The position numbers and the translations under genes are program-made. A stretch of DNA of 64,000 nucleotides from Oscillospiraceae bacterium (GTDB taxonomy: Bacteria; Bacillota; Clostridia; Oscillospirales; Ruminococcaceae). Shown here piece after piece: positions 43,230-51,120 of the stretch. Within the stretch, counting starts at the first letter, position 1, and every line of letters starts with the position of its first letter. The stretch is taken from the NCBI GenBank assembly GCA_022800935.1, contig JAAWRH010000002.1, positions 124,001-188,000 of the forward strand. The letters run 5' to 3'. The notes beneath the pieces were generated by a model that was not told where the DNA came from, did not search any database, and saw only the letters and a program-made list of their open reading frames with translations.

Positions 43230-43754
43230 TCAAAAGGGCAGATCCTCGTCGGATTCAATCTCCTGGAAATCCCCAAAATCGCCGCTGGAGAAATTGGAAG
43301 CAGGCTGCTGGGGCGCAGCGTTCCCCGCAGGCGCCGGAGCGGGCTGGGACGAAACAGGCGGCGCATACGACGCAGGACCTGCGTTCCCCGCAAAGGAATT
43401 TCCCCCTCCAAAATCGCCCCCGGAGGAAGCGGAGGATTTCCCCTCGACAAAGGAAACGTTCTCGGCAATAATCTCAAAGGCGTACCTCTGCTGATTGTTC
43501 CGGTCGGTGTAGTTCCTTGTTTCGATATGCCCCACAACGCCTATCATATTTCCCTTGTGGAAGTAATTGTGAACAAACTCCGCCTGATTTCTCCAGACGA
43601 CAATGCTGAGGAAATCGGTCTGGCGCTCTCCCCCGCGGGGCGCGTAGGAGCGCTGTACCGCCAGACGGAAAGTACACACGGAAACGCCGTTGGGCGTCTG
43701 ACGGAGTTCGGGCTCGGTGCAGAGTCTTCCCACTAAAACCACGTTGTTGATCAT
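43230..43754 (-). CDS. ssb: Single-stranded DNA-binding protein
   Basis: A 174-residue SSB. The OB fold spans about 1-105 (MINNVVLVGRLCTEPELRQT). The disordered Gly/Pro/Ala linker ends in DEDLPF, the acidic tip that recruits replication and repair proteins. Conserved placement between rpsF and rpsR. Confidence 0.97.
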   Translation of the reverse strand: MINNVVLVGRLCTEPELRQTPNGVSVCTFRLAVQRSYAPRGGERQTDFLSIVVWRNQAEFVHNYFHKGNMIGVVGHIETRNYTDRNNQQRYAFEIIAENVSFVEGKSSASSGGDFGGGNSFAGNAGPASYAPPVSSQPAPAPAGNAAPQQPASNFSSGDFGDFQEIESDEDLPF

Positions 43755-43797
43755 TCCCTATTCAGCCCCCATTCTTCTCTTACAAATCAGTCTTTCA

Positions 43798-44094
43798 TCA
43801 GTCTTGCTTCGCGGTGATCAGGGAACGGAGAACGCCGTCGGTAATCTTGTACACACGGTCCAGCTCCGCCGGGAAATCGGGCTTGCTGGTGAAATCAATC
43901 AGGACATAATATCCCTCGCTCTCATCCTCGATGAGATAAGCCAGCCGGCGTTTTCCCCAAACGTCTACATTGTTGATGGTACCGTTCTGCTCGATCAGGG
44001 CTTTGAACTTTTCGACAAGGGCTTGGATCGCGTCCTCACCCAGCTTGGTGTTCAACACCATAACTGTCTCATAATGGCCACTTTGCTTCGCCAA
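43798..44094 (-). CDS. rpsF: 30S ribosomal protein S6
   Basis: A 98-residue S6 (starts MAKQSGHYETVMVLNTKLGE; NVDVWGKRRLAYLI in the middle). The start is TTG 44094: AGGAGG lies 8 bases upstream. The GTG at 44103 overlaps that site and is rejected. First gene of the operon. Confidence 0.95.
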   Translation of the reverse strand: MAKQSGHYETVMVLNTKLGEDAIQALVEKFKALIEQNGTINNVDVWGKRRLAYLIEDESEGYYVLIDFTSKPDFPAELDRVYKITDGVLRSLITAKQD

Positions 44095-44120
44095 TTTTGA
44101 CACCTCCTTTTGGACATAAG

Positions 44121-44142
44121 GCCCTGGAATAAGTCACAGGGC
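44121..44142 (-). promoter_or_regulatory. Hairpin in the rpsF leader, possible S6:S18 autoregulatory element
   Basis: GCCCTG/CAGGGC stem with a 10-base loop, in the roughly 110-base rpsF leader just upstream of the Shine-Dalgarno. S6:S18-binding leaders are known in Firmicutes; that this is one is inference from position. Confidence 0.45.
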
Positions 44143-44213
44143 AAAGAGTACAGCGGAAAATTCCCCAAAAAGCCGCCATAGCTGCCATGGGAGAAATTGC
44201 CGCATTGCAATTT

Positions 44214-44242
44214 ATTATACAAAAGGATTGGCGGATTGTCAA
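44214..44242 (-). promoter_or_regulatory. Promoter of the rpsF-ssb-rpsR operon
   Basis: Consensus -35 TTGACA (44237-44242), 17-base spacer, consensus -10 TATAAT (44214-44219). Confidence 0.9.
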
Positions 44243-44249
44243 TCCTTTT
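44221..44249 (-). terminator. Terminator of galU, overlapping the rpsF promoter
   Basis: Perfect 10-bp stem AAAAGGATTG/CAATCCTTTT on the minus strand, right after the galU stop. The TTGACA -35 box of rpsF lies within its upstream arm and loop. Confidence 0.75.
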
Positions 44250-44250
44250 T

Positions 44251-45120
44251 TCACAGGGTTTTGACAAAATCTTTGAGATACGCCCGAAAAGCCGCGGCCA
44301 GCTCCGGATGCTTGACCCCTACCTCCACGGCGGCCTGTAAAATCCCCAGCTTGCTGCCCATATCGTACCGTTTGGAGGTGTATTCCACCCCCACCATCCG
44401 GCCCTGATGGGCAAGCTGCCGCATGGCATCGGTCAGCTGTATCTCCCCGTTGGCCCCCGGCGGCAGGTTGTCCAGGATGTCAAACACATCCGGCGGCAGG
44501 ACGCACCGCCCCAGGGCGGCGTAGTTGGAAATAAACTGGTCGTCCCTGGGCTTTTCAATCATCTCGGAGATGCTGTATATTTTGTCCTCCAGCTTTTCCA
44601 CCTTGAGGGTGCAGTACTTGCCAATCTGTTCCCTGGGAACATACTGGATTCCGGCGACCCCCTTCTGATACTTCTCATAGGCCTCGCACAGCTCCCGCGT
44701 CGCCGGAATATCCCCGATGATTACGTCGTCGCCGTACAGCACCGCAAAGGGCTCGCTGCCCACAAAGGTTCTGGCGCAGGCCACCGCGTGGCCCAGGCCC
44801 TTGGTCTCCTTCTGGCGCAGGTACTGGATGTTGGCCAGCCGGGAAACCGCCACCACCTCTTCATAGAGATCGGCCTTGCCGGTAGCCTTCAGCCGGTCCT
44901 CCAGCTCCGGGGCGCGGTCAAAATGGTCCTCCATCACCGCCTTGCCCCGGTTGGTGATAATCAAAATCTCCTCAATGCCGGAGGCAACCGCCTCCTCCAC
45001 AATATACTGTATCGCGGGCTTGTCCACAATGGGCAGCATCTCCTTTGGGACAGCCTTAGACGCAGGCAGTACGCGGGTACCCAAGCCCGCGGCGGGGATG
45101 ACCGCTTTTCTTATTTTCAT
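44251..45120 (-). CDS. galU: UTP-glucose-1-phosphate uridylyltransferase
   Basis: A 289-residue nucleotidyltransferase making UDP-glucose for exopolysaccharide and glycolipid synthesis. The signature KAVIPAAGLGTRVLPASKAVPKEM is at the N-terminus, with the uridine-binding and Asp-containing YGDDVIIGD near 128-136 and GVEYTSKRYDMGSKLG near the end. GAGGAG lies 9 bases before ATG 45120. Confidence 0.96.
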   Translation of the reverse strand: MKIRKAVIPAAGLGTRVLPASKAVPKEMLPIVDKPAIQYIVEEAVASGIEEILIITNRGKAVMEDHFDRAPELEDRLKATGKADLYEEVVAVSRLANIQYLRQKETKGLGHAVACARTFVGSEPFAVLYGDDVIIGDIPATRELCEAYEKYQKGVAGIQYVPREQIGKYCTLKVEKLEDKIYSISEMIEKPRDDQFISNYAALGRCVLPPDVFDILDNLPPGANGEIQLTDAMRQLAHQGRMVGVEYTSKRYDMGSKLGILQAAVEVGVKHPELAAAFRAYLKDFVKTL

Positions 45121-45172
45121 GATCTGTTTCTCCTCGTCTCTTAATGTTGTTGCGGCGGGCAGGCGGCCCGCG

Positions 45173-46453
45173 TTATGTCAGCCAGAACACCGCAAGGGCC
45201 GGTATTCCAAAGTTGATAAACATCGTACACACCATCATAATCAGCACAATTTTCATGTTGACCCTCCCCTTCCGGGCCAGGGCCGCGAAGTACTCCTGAG
45301 AATCAGGGAGCTGGCGTTCCGGCGAAACGGCTTCCTCCGGCTTTTCCCCTTCTGTTTTCAACCATTCCTGGCGCAGCAGCCCCACATCCTTACACACCTT
45401 CTTATAATAGATGCGGTTTGCAGCCAGGGAGGCCGCCATTCCAAGGGCGAGCAGAATAAAATTCGCGATATAGCTGTAATTCATATACCACTGGACCGAG
45501 GAGGGCATGGTGGTAAACATGCTGGAGGAGGTCAGCGCGTCATACAGGTAATGGATGTAATCCGGCAGGGTCAAAAACATGGGGAGCTGAATCAGCAGGT
45601 ACGCCCCCAGGAACAACGCGCCCGCCAGGTACATTTTCCGGTAAAAAAAGTAGATGAAATGGAAGAAGAAGGCCGACCAGTTCCACTGCACCTTCCCAAT
45701 CTTCCCGGCAATCATCTTAAAGCGCGGCAGATAGTAGTGGGAATTCGGTCCCACAAACAGCACCATATCCCTAGCCGGGATGCCATCTATCTCCTCCTCC
45801 GGCGCAACGCCCCCATAGGGGGTGGTAAAGGGATTTAAGGGAATGGGCGGCGTCCGCCCCGCCTGGTTCGTTCCCCCTGGATATCCATAGGGGGAATGAG
45901 GCGGCCGCCCTGGAGGAACCCTTCCACCGCCGGTGGAATAGGGGTTTTCATACTTCCGTCTTTCCCGCTCTTGCTGTTCTTCCTGTGCTTCCTGTGCTTC
46001 CAGTTCGTCCAGTTCCTTCTTTATTTCCGGATCCTCGACGTCGAGGTCATATTCGGACGAAAAGATATCATCACTTAATTTCTTTAACTGCTCCTCCGTC
46101 CAGGGCGGATAGTCGGAATCCCAGTTCTGTCCGGGGCCGCCTACCTTCTTCAGCAGGTTGGAGCCGCAGACCGGGCAGAACAAAACCCCCGGTTTGCAGA
46201 GGGTGGCGCATCTGGGACAGCGCAGCGGGGCGTTGCCGTCGATGATCTCCTCATGCTTTGGCCCCCAGCCTTCACCGGCGGAGGACCATTTGACCGCCTC
46301 GCCGTGTCGGCTCTCACAGGCGCAGTGGCCCAGCTTTTTGTAGCACTCCCGATGGTGGGGCGCGCCGCAGTCGGGGCAGACCACTACGTCGTCGTTCTCG
46401 TTGAAAATCACCTTGCAATACGCGCAGGGTTTTCCGGTATATTTCGTGTTCAT
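45173..46453 (-). CDS. Membrane protein with RING-like and zinc-ribbon domains (DUF2628-like)
   Basis: A 426-residue protein. Residues about 8-48 form a RING-like zinc finger (CAYC, CPDCGAPHHRECYKKLGHC). A zinc ribbon follows (CPRC...CPVC, near 80-98). An acidic coiled stretch and a Pro/Gly linker lead to four or so membrane segments (about 255-425), the first part resembling DUF2628 (FFFHFIYFFYRKMYLAGALF). Function unknown; the zinc fingers face the cytoplasm if the N-terminus is inside. Start ATG 46453. Confidence 0.72.
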   Translation of the reverse strand: MNTKYTGKPCAYCKVIFNENDDVVVCPDCGAPHHRECYKKLGHCACESRHGEAVKWSSAGEGWGPKHEEIIDGNAPLRCPRCATLCKPGVLFCPVCGSNLLKKVGGPGQNWDSDYPPWTEEQLKKLSDDIFSSEYDLDVEDPEIKKELDELEAQEAQEEQQERERRKYENPYSTGGGRVPPGRPPHSPYGYPGGTNQAGRTPPIPLNPFTTPYGGVAPEEEIDGIPARDMVLFVGPNSHYYLPRFKMIAGKIGKVQWNWSAFFFHFIYFFYRKMYLAGALFLGAYLLIQLPMFLTLPDYIHYLYDALTSSSMFTTMPSSVQWYMNYSYIANFILLALGMAASLAANRIYYKKVCKDVGLLRQEWLKTEGEKPEEAVSPERQLPDSQEYFAALARKGRVNMKIVLIMMVCTMFINFGIPALAVFWLT

Positions 46454-46643
46454 GCAATCCTCTCATTCTGGAACGAAAAATTTTCAGGGAACCTGCCGGA
46501 ATCCCGCCCGGACAGCGCCGGAAACGGTCATGCCAGTATTTCCCTCCGATACAATGGTTTTATTATACACCATACTGGAGGGAATTACAAACCTTTTGCC
46601 GCCAGCTTTACAAATATTTCACTTTCTTTTGCGAAATTTATTC

Positions 46644-46687
46644 ACACTCCGGGAAAAAACGTCCCGGAGTGTAAATAAACCGGGACG
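46644..46687 (-). terminator. Terminator of the sugar operon with overlapping alternative hairpin
   Basis: Minus strand: stem GTCCCGG/CCGGGAC followed by GTTTTTTC. The downstream arm can instead pair in a perfect 10-bp hairpin CACTCCGGGA/TCCCGGAGTG (46644-46671). Confidence 0.75.
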
Positions 46688-46693
46688 GTGAAA

Positions 46694-47146
46694 CTATTTA
46701 TCCTTAAAAAAAGTCAGCTTGGTCATACAGCTTTGGGTAACATAAAGGTACCCATCTTTGATCTTTGCGCCGTTGGGATGCTCCATCCCATCCGCCACCA
46801 CAGACCACTCCCGGATGCCGTCCTTATCCGCCTTGACCCGCAGGACCCGCCCCTGAAAGGCAAGCTCCTCCTCCCCGGACCAACCCTGGTTGTCGCAGAG
46901 ATATAGGCTTCCGTCGGGCCCGAAGACGATGCCCATGTTCCGGGCCTTGCCGGTTTTGGGGTGGACGGGGGTATCAAACCACTTGGTCACTTTTTTGTCC
47001 TTGCCTATCTTTACCACGCAGCCGCTGGTTTCCGGCTGGGCAAAGTTGGGGCAGGAAAGGATCAGGTTGCCCTCCTGATCGATCTCCATGCCATCCGGGG
47101 TAGAGATATACTCCGGAAGGGCGAGAAATAATCTGGATTGCTGCAT
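46694..47146 (-). CDS. SMP-30/gluconolactonase-like protein, C-terminally truncated
   Basis: A 150-residue beta-propeller fragment (PDGMEIDQEGNLILSCPNF, then NMGIVFGPDGSLYLCDNQG and MEHPNGAKIKDGYLYVTQS). Full-length family lactonases are about 300 residues; this one stops after roughly half the propeller and a terminator follows immediately, so the missing half is not nearby. It may be inactive. GGAGG lies 8 bases before ATG 47146. Last gene of the PfkB-GntR-deoC-dehydrogenase operon. Confidence 0.7.
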   Translation of the reverse strand: MQQSRLFLALPEYISTPDGMEIDQEGNLILSCPNFAQPETSGCVVKIGKDKKVTKWFDTPVHPKTGKARNMGIVFGPDGSLYLCDNQGWSGEEELAFQGRVLRVKADKDGIREWSVVADGMEHPNGAKIKDGYLYVTQSCMTKLTFFKDK

Positions 47147-47188
47147 AGCCGTTTCCTCCTTCATTGTATTTCCGCTGGGCGGAAGTTT

Positions 47189-48238
47189 TTAAAAGACAAT
47201 GACGTTTTTCAGGTCGGTCTTTTTCTGTTCAATCATGTCAAAAGCCCGGTCAATTTCCTCAAAGGGAATTTCCTCCGAGATGTACTGGGAAGGCACCAGC
47301 TGGCCGGATTCAATCCAGCCGCAGATTTGTTTGTGCTGTTCCCCCTCCTGGATTTTAGAGGGCCACTGCTCAAATTGCAGCCCCCAGTTGTAGGGCGCGC
47401 GGCTCCAGTCCAGATTCATCTGCAAATTGGGGGAAATGCCGTAACAGCAGATTTTCCCACCGGGGACAATCAGGGACATGGCGGTATTGATGATTGCGCT
47501 CACCCCTACGGCGTTCAAAACCATATCCACGCCGTCAGGATAGATATCCCGCACAAGGGCGGCGGCGTCCTGCCCCGCGGAGCAGAAAGCGTGCTTTGCC
47601 CCGTGCTGAAGCGCCCGCTGCGCTTTTTCCGGAACCAGGTCCAGCACGGTAATCTCCTCCACGCCGCTGAGGGACAGCAGCTTGGTGAAAATAAGCCCTA
47701 CCGGGCCCGCGCCGAAAATGACGATGCGCTTTCCAGGCGTCATGCCGAAGTTCTTGATTCCCCCCAGTACCTCCCGGAAGGTGACAATCATCGTTGCCTC
47801 CGCGGAGGTAAGAGATGCGGGAACCAGATTCTGGGCAAAATAGCTTTCCGACCAATAGGGACTGTCAGGGGTGAGACCGTCCGCCTGGATGGCGGCGATG
47901 TCCCCTACTAGGCCGTATTCCGAGTAGCCGCCCCAGCCGCTGTAATACCCCGCTGTATCCTCCCCGAAGGGCAGCGTCACCCGGTCGCCGGTGCGGAAGC
48001 TGGAGACCTTTTCCCCCAGCTCTACAATGGAACCCACCGCTTCATGCCCCAAAAGGGCCGGATAGGTGGAGAAGTTTTTGAAATTCTGATGAGCAAGCTT
48101 AATATCGGTGCCGTTGCAGACGCCGCAGGCCTCGATTTTTACCAGCGCCTGATAGGGACCCGGCTTGGGGATGGGCACTGTGACAATGCGGCGGGAGCCG
48201 TCCTTTTCTATGGCATAGCCTCTCATATTACCGGTCAT
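47189..48238 (-). CDS. Zinc-dependent medium-chain alcohol/polyol dehydrogenase
   Basis: A 349-residue MDR enzyme. The catalytic zinc site has Cys in EACGVCNGTD near 34 and GHEAVGSIVE near 63-72; the NAD Rossmann motif is VIFGAGPVGLIFTKLL near 171-186. The four-Cys structural zinc lobe is replaced by a Gly/Tyr-rich loop (FGEDTAGYYSGWGGYSEYG). It overlaps deoC by 4 bases, with GGAGGGG 8 bases upstream. It probably oxidises a sugar or polyol in the same pathway as the deoC product; substrate unknown. Confidence 0.88.
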   Translation of the reverse strand: MTGNMRGYAIEKDGSRRIVTVPIPKPGPYQALVKIEACGVCNGTDIKLAHQNFKNFSTYPALLGHEAVGSIVELGEKVSSFRTGDRVTLPFGEDTAGYYSGWGGYSEYGLVGDIAAIQADGLTPDSPYWSESYFAQNLVPASLTSAEATMIVTFREVLGGIKNFGMTPGKRIVIFGAGPVGLIFTKLLSLSGVEEITVLDLVPEKAQRALQHGAKHAFCSAGQDAAALVRDIYPDGVDMVLNAVGVSAIINTAMSLIVPGGKICCYGISPNLQMNLDWSRAPYNWGLQFEQWPSKIQEGEQHKQICGWIESGQLVPSQYISEEIPFEEIDRAFDMIEQKKTDLKNVIVF

Positions 48239-48942
48239 TTGGGCATCCCCTCCTTTGCCAGCATGGACAGGTACTCTTCCATAATTTTTACGCTGGCGGT
48301 ACTGCCGATGCGCCGCGCACCGGCCTGATACATGGCGGCGGCATCCGCCAGGGTGCGGATTCCCCCCGCGGCCTTCACCAAAATTCTTTCATCGGCGTTT
48401 TCGCGCATTAGGCGGACATCCTCCACCGTCGCGCCGCCGGTTCCAAAGCCGGTGGAGGTTTTGATGAAGTCAGGCCCCACCTGATTGGCGATACCGCAAA
48501 GGGCCAGCTTTTCCTCCTGGGTCAGAAAGCAGTTCTCAAAAATCACCTTGGAGATTACACCGGCCTGACGGCAGGCGGTTACGATTTCCTCCATCTCCTT
48601 CTGGATATAGGCATAATCCCTGTCCTTCAGCTTGCCGATATGTATGACATAGTCGATTTCATCCGCCCCCTCCTGGATGGACTGCTCGGTTTCCCGGCGC
48701 TTTACGGCAATGGTGGTCTGCCCCAGCGGAAAGGAAATCGCCGCACCGACGTGTATGGGGGTATCCCGCAAAAGCTGCTTGCAGAAAGCGGTCTGTACCG
48801 AATTGATTGCCACCATTTTGAATCCAAATCGTTTGCTTTCATCGCATAAGGTGACAAAATCCTTTTCCTGGGCATAGGGGCGGAGCTGGGTGTGGTCGAA
48901 AAGCTCTGCCAGGTCTTTGGCAGTTGGGAAGATAGAATGCAT
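48235..48942 (-). CDS. deoC: Deoxyribose-phosphate aldolase
   Basis: A 235-residue class I aldolase cleaving 2-deoxyribose-5-phosphate to glyceraldehyde-3-phosphate and acetaldehyde. Motifs: FDHTQLRPYA near the start, the catalytic Schiff-base region DFIKTSTGFGTGGAT (Lys near 162), and ILVKAAGGIRT (second Lys near 192). ATG 48942 has GAGGTGA upstream. Its neighbours (kinase, dehydrogenase) suggest a sugar catabolic role rather than nucleoside salvage. Confidence 0.9.
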   Translation of the reverse strand: MHSIFPTAKDLAELFDHTQLRPYAQEKDFVTLCDESKRFGFKMVAINSVQTAFCKQLLRDTPIHVGAAISFPLGQTTIAVKRRETEQSIQEGADEIDYVIHIGKLKDRDYAYIQKEMEEIVTACRQAGVISKVIFENCFLTQEEKLALCGIANQVGPDFIKTSTGFGTGGATVEDVRLMRENADERILVKAAGGIRTLADAAAMYQAGARRIGSTASVKIMEEYLSMLAKEGMPK

Positions 48943-49015
48943 TGTCAATCACCTCTTAATTTTTTGTCTGTGTCATGGGGTTAAAGCCCTCTCCTTTAGG
49001 TCTACCCTATTCTAT

Positions 49016-49047
49016 GAACCGCTACCGGCTAAAGCCGGCAGTGGTTC
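49016..49047 (-). other. Intercistronic hairpin between the GntR gene and deoC
   Basis: Near-perfect stem GAACCaCTgCCGGC with GCCGGtAGcGGTTC and a TTTA loop. No T-run, so attenuation or mRNA processing is more likely than termination. Confidence 0.6.
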
Positions 49048-49056
49048 AGTGGTATA

Positions 49057-49809
49057 TTATCGGGTAAGCTCAATGGTAAACTTATTGTTGTCTCCGCGAT
49101 AGCGGGCAATGGAATATTCCACCGGAAGGGAGCCGCTGCTGTAAGCTACCGTTTTGACCAGAAACAACGCGGACCCCGGCTCTGTCTCCAGATATTTTGC
49201 TTCGTCCGGGTGGGCGTTTACCGCCTCAATGCTCCTCCGCGCCCGGATAACCGGCCGGTGGTACATGCTTTCCAAAAGCTGATACAAGGAGTTCTTTTCC
49301 ATATCCTGCTCCAGAAGGCCGCCGAACAGCTGGGCGGAGAGATAGGTGTCCACCTGCACAACCGGCATACCGTTGGCAAACCGCAATCTTCTCAACAGCA
49401 GCAGGGGGGCGTCCGGGGGAAGCTCCAGAACAGCGTTGATCTCGCCGTCAGGGGGAATTCGTTCCCACTGCAAAACCCTAGTGGAAGGGGTAAGACCCTT
49501 TTCCAGCATCTCCTGGTGAAAGCTTTCCAGCTTGGCAAAAAAGCCGCCGTCAATTTTGGGCGCGGCCACAAAGGTGCCCTTCCCCTTTTTGCGGTACAGC
49601 AGCCCTCTGTTTACCAGACCGCTGATGGCCTGCCGGACCGTCGCCCGGCTGATTCCCAAATGCTCTACGATATATGTCTCCGGGGGAATGCAGTCGCCGG
49701 GCTTTAAATCGCCGCTGGCAATGGCGGCGCAGAGGAGCTGGCTCAGCTGATAGTGGAGAGGAAGGGGGGAACTGTGGTTGACCGTAAGACAGGTAACATC
49801 CCAGGACAT
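49057..49809 (-). CDS. GntR/HutC-family transcriptional regulator (UTRA domain)
   Basis: A 250-residue regulator. The winged-helix HTH spans about 15-80 (PPETYIVEHLGISRATVRQAI), the UTRA ligand domain about 95-245 (LLLLRRLRFANGMPVVQVDTY). It likely represses its own operon through the palindrome near 50870, with a phosphorylated sugar as inducer. ATG 49809 has AGGAGGG 7-8 bases upstream; a longer frame starting near 50178 runs through the kinase gene and is rejected. Confidence 0.9.
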   Translation of the reverse strand: MSWDVTCLTVNHSSPLPLHYQLSQLLCAAIASGDLKPGDCIPPETYIVEHLGISRATVRQAISGLVNRGLLYRKKGKGTFVAAPKIDGGFFAKLESFHQEMLEKGLTPSTRVLQWERIPPDGEINAVLELPPDAPLLLLRRLRFANGMPVVQVDTYLSAQLFGGLLEQDMEKNSLYQLLESMYHRPVIRARRSIEAVNAHPDEAKYLETEPGSALFLVKTVAYSSGSLPVEYSIARYRGDNNKFTIELTR

Positions 49810-49822
49810 AAGGCATCCCTCC

Positions 49823-50818
49823 TTATTGAACAGCAGAAGAAATCCCGGCCAGCCGCGCAGCAACCTCACTTTTGTCAGGGAGGGAGGGAATCGCCCCCAT
49901 TTTAGTGACGGCAACCGCTCCCGCGGCGTTGGCGAAGGCAAGCCATTTTTGGATTTCCTGATCTGCCTTGAGCCGGTAGCCGGGGAAAGCCTTGCGCTTT
50001 TGGGCAAAGTGATATAACATGGCGGAAGTGAAAGCGTCCCCCGCGCCGGTGGAATCCAACAGCTGGGACGGCACCCCCGGAAGATAGCCCTGGGCATCGC
50101 CGTCGGTAAAATAGCATCCCCTTTCCCCCAGGGTGACGGCGACGGCCTTTGCGCCGCGCTTGAGAATGAACTCCCCACAGCCTTCAGGGGTATCCACCCC
50201 GGTGATAAAGGTCATCTCCTCCTCGCTGATTTTGACGAAATCGGCGTAATTAAATCCGTCCTGCATCTTCTGGCGGGCAAGGGCCTGATCCGGCCAAAGG
50301 TCCGGGCGGTAGTTAGGGTCGTAGGAAATCAGCGCGTCCCATTCCTTTGCAAACCGGATGGCATGGAGAGTGGCCTGCTCGGAATCCGGCGCGGTAAAGC
50401 TGATGGAGCCATAGTGGAACACCTGGACGTTGGAAAAATAGCTTTGATCCAGTTCGTCGGGACGGAGCAGCATATCCGCTCCGGGGTGGCGGTAGAAGAT
50501 GCAGTCCCGCACGCCGTCGCTTTTCTGTGCCACAAAGGAGAGGTTTGTTCTGGCACCGGGGTCCCCTAAAAGGAACCTAACATCCACTCCCAGTTCCCGC
50601 AGCACCTGTTTTAAGTAAGCGCCAAAGGGGTCCTTTCCTACCTTGCCGATGAATCCGGCCGCACCGCCCAGACGCGTCACGCCCGCCGCCACATTGGCAG
50701 GCGCGCCGCCGGGGGCCTTCAGAAAACCGCTGCTGGCGGATAGGCTTTGATTCTTATCCAGAGAGACAAAGTCTATCAGCAGTTCTCCCAAACAGATGAT
50801 TTCAGGCAGAGCTGTCAT
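49823..50818 (-). CDS. PfkB-family carbohydrate kinase (fructokinase/KDG-kinase-like)
   Basis: A 331-residue ribokinase-fold kinase. FLKAPGGAPANVAAGVTRLG near 33-52 is the first PfkB signature, and LLDSTGAGDAFTSAMLYHF near 253-271 is the second, with catalytic Asp in GAGD. Closest in pattern to fructokinases. First gene of the operon; GGAGG lies 8 bases before ATG 50818. Its sugar substrate is probably the same that is sensed by the GntR protein. Confidence 0.9.
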   Translation of the reverse strand: MTALPEIICLGELLIDFVSLDKNQSLSASSGFLKAPGGAPANVAAGVTRLGGAAGFIGKVGKDPFGAYLKQVLRELGVDVRFLLGDPGARTNLSFVAQKSDGVRDCIFYRHPGADMLLRPDELDQSYFSNVQVFHYGSISFTAPDSEQATLHAIRFAKEWDALISYDPNYRPDLWPDQALARQKMQDGFNYADFVKISEEEMTFITGVDTPEGCGEFILKRGAKAVAVTLGERGCYFTDGDAQGYLPGVPSQLLDSTGAGDAFTSAMLYHFAQKRKAFPGYRLKADQEIQKWLAFANAAGAVAVTKMGAIPSLPDKSEVAARLAGISSAVQ

Positions 50819-50865
50819 GGCGAAACCTCCTTATATTTTTTAGAATGCGGCAAATATATGTCCGT

Positions 50866-50877
50866 ATGTACGTACAT
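50866..50877 (-). promoter_or_regulatory. Probable GntR/HutC operator
   Basis: A perfect 12-bp palindrome ATGTACGTACAT lies just downstream of the -10 box, near +4 to +15. It contains the GT...AC half-site pattern of GntR-family sites. Confidence 0.65.
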
Positions 50878-50887
50878 TATAACAAAT

Positions 50888-50916
50888 ATTATATTGATCA
50901 AAGCATCCCCTGTCAA
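50888..50916 (-). promoter_or_regulatory. Promoter of the sugar kinase operon
   Basis: Consensus -35 TTGACA (50911-50916), 17-base spacer, consensus -10 TATAAT (50888-50893). A strong promoter directly followed by the operator fits repression by the operon's regulator. Confidence 0.85.
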
Positions 50917-50952
50917 GGGGGTTAAATGAAATTTAAAGCAAATTTTAACCAG

Positions 50953-51005
50953 GGGTTCCGTATTTTTACGGCATCCATAGATAATACCGTAAAAATACGG
51001 AACCC
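50953..51005. repeat. 19-bp perfect inverted repeat made of nested palindromes
   Basis: Arms 50953-50971 and 50987-51005 are perfect complements (GGGTTCCGTATTTTTACGG and its reverse complement) with a 15-base spacer. Each arm itself contains CCGTA-TTTT-TACGG, or its complement. It lies between the divergent promoters of the sugar operon and prfB. Confidence 0.9.
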
Positions 51006-51010
51006 GGCGC

Positions 51011-51039
51011 TTGCATTTTTATTCCATTCCCCCTATAAT
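51011..51039 (+). promoter_or_regulatory. Promoter of prfB
   Basis: -35 TTGCAT (51011-51016), 17-base spacer, consensus -10 TATAAT (51034-51039). Confidence 0.75.
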
Positions 51040-51120
51040 AAAAAGGTATACACAAAACCATAAGGTCTCTTCCGGCGGCTGCCGGGATGGACAGTCACCG
51101 TATAGGAGGGACAATCAACG

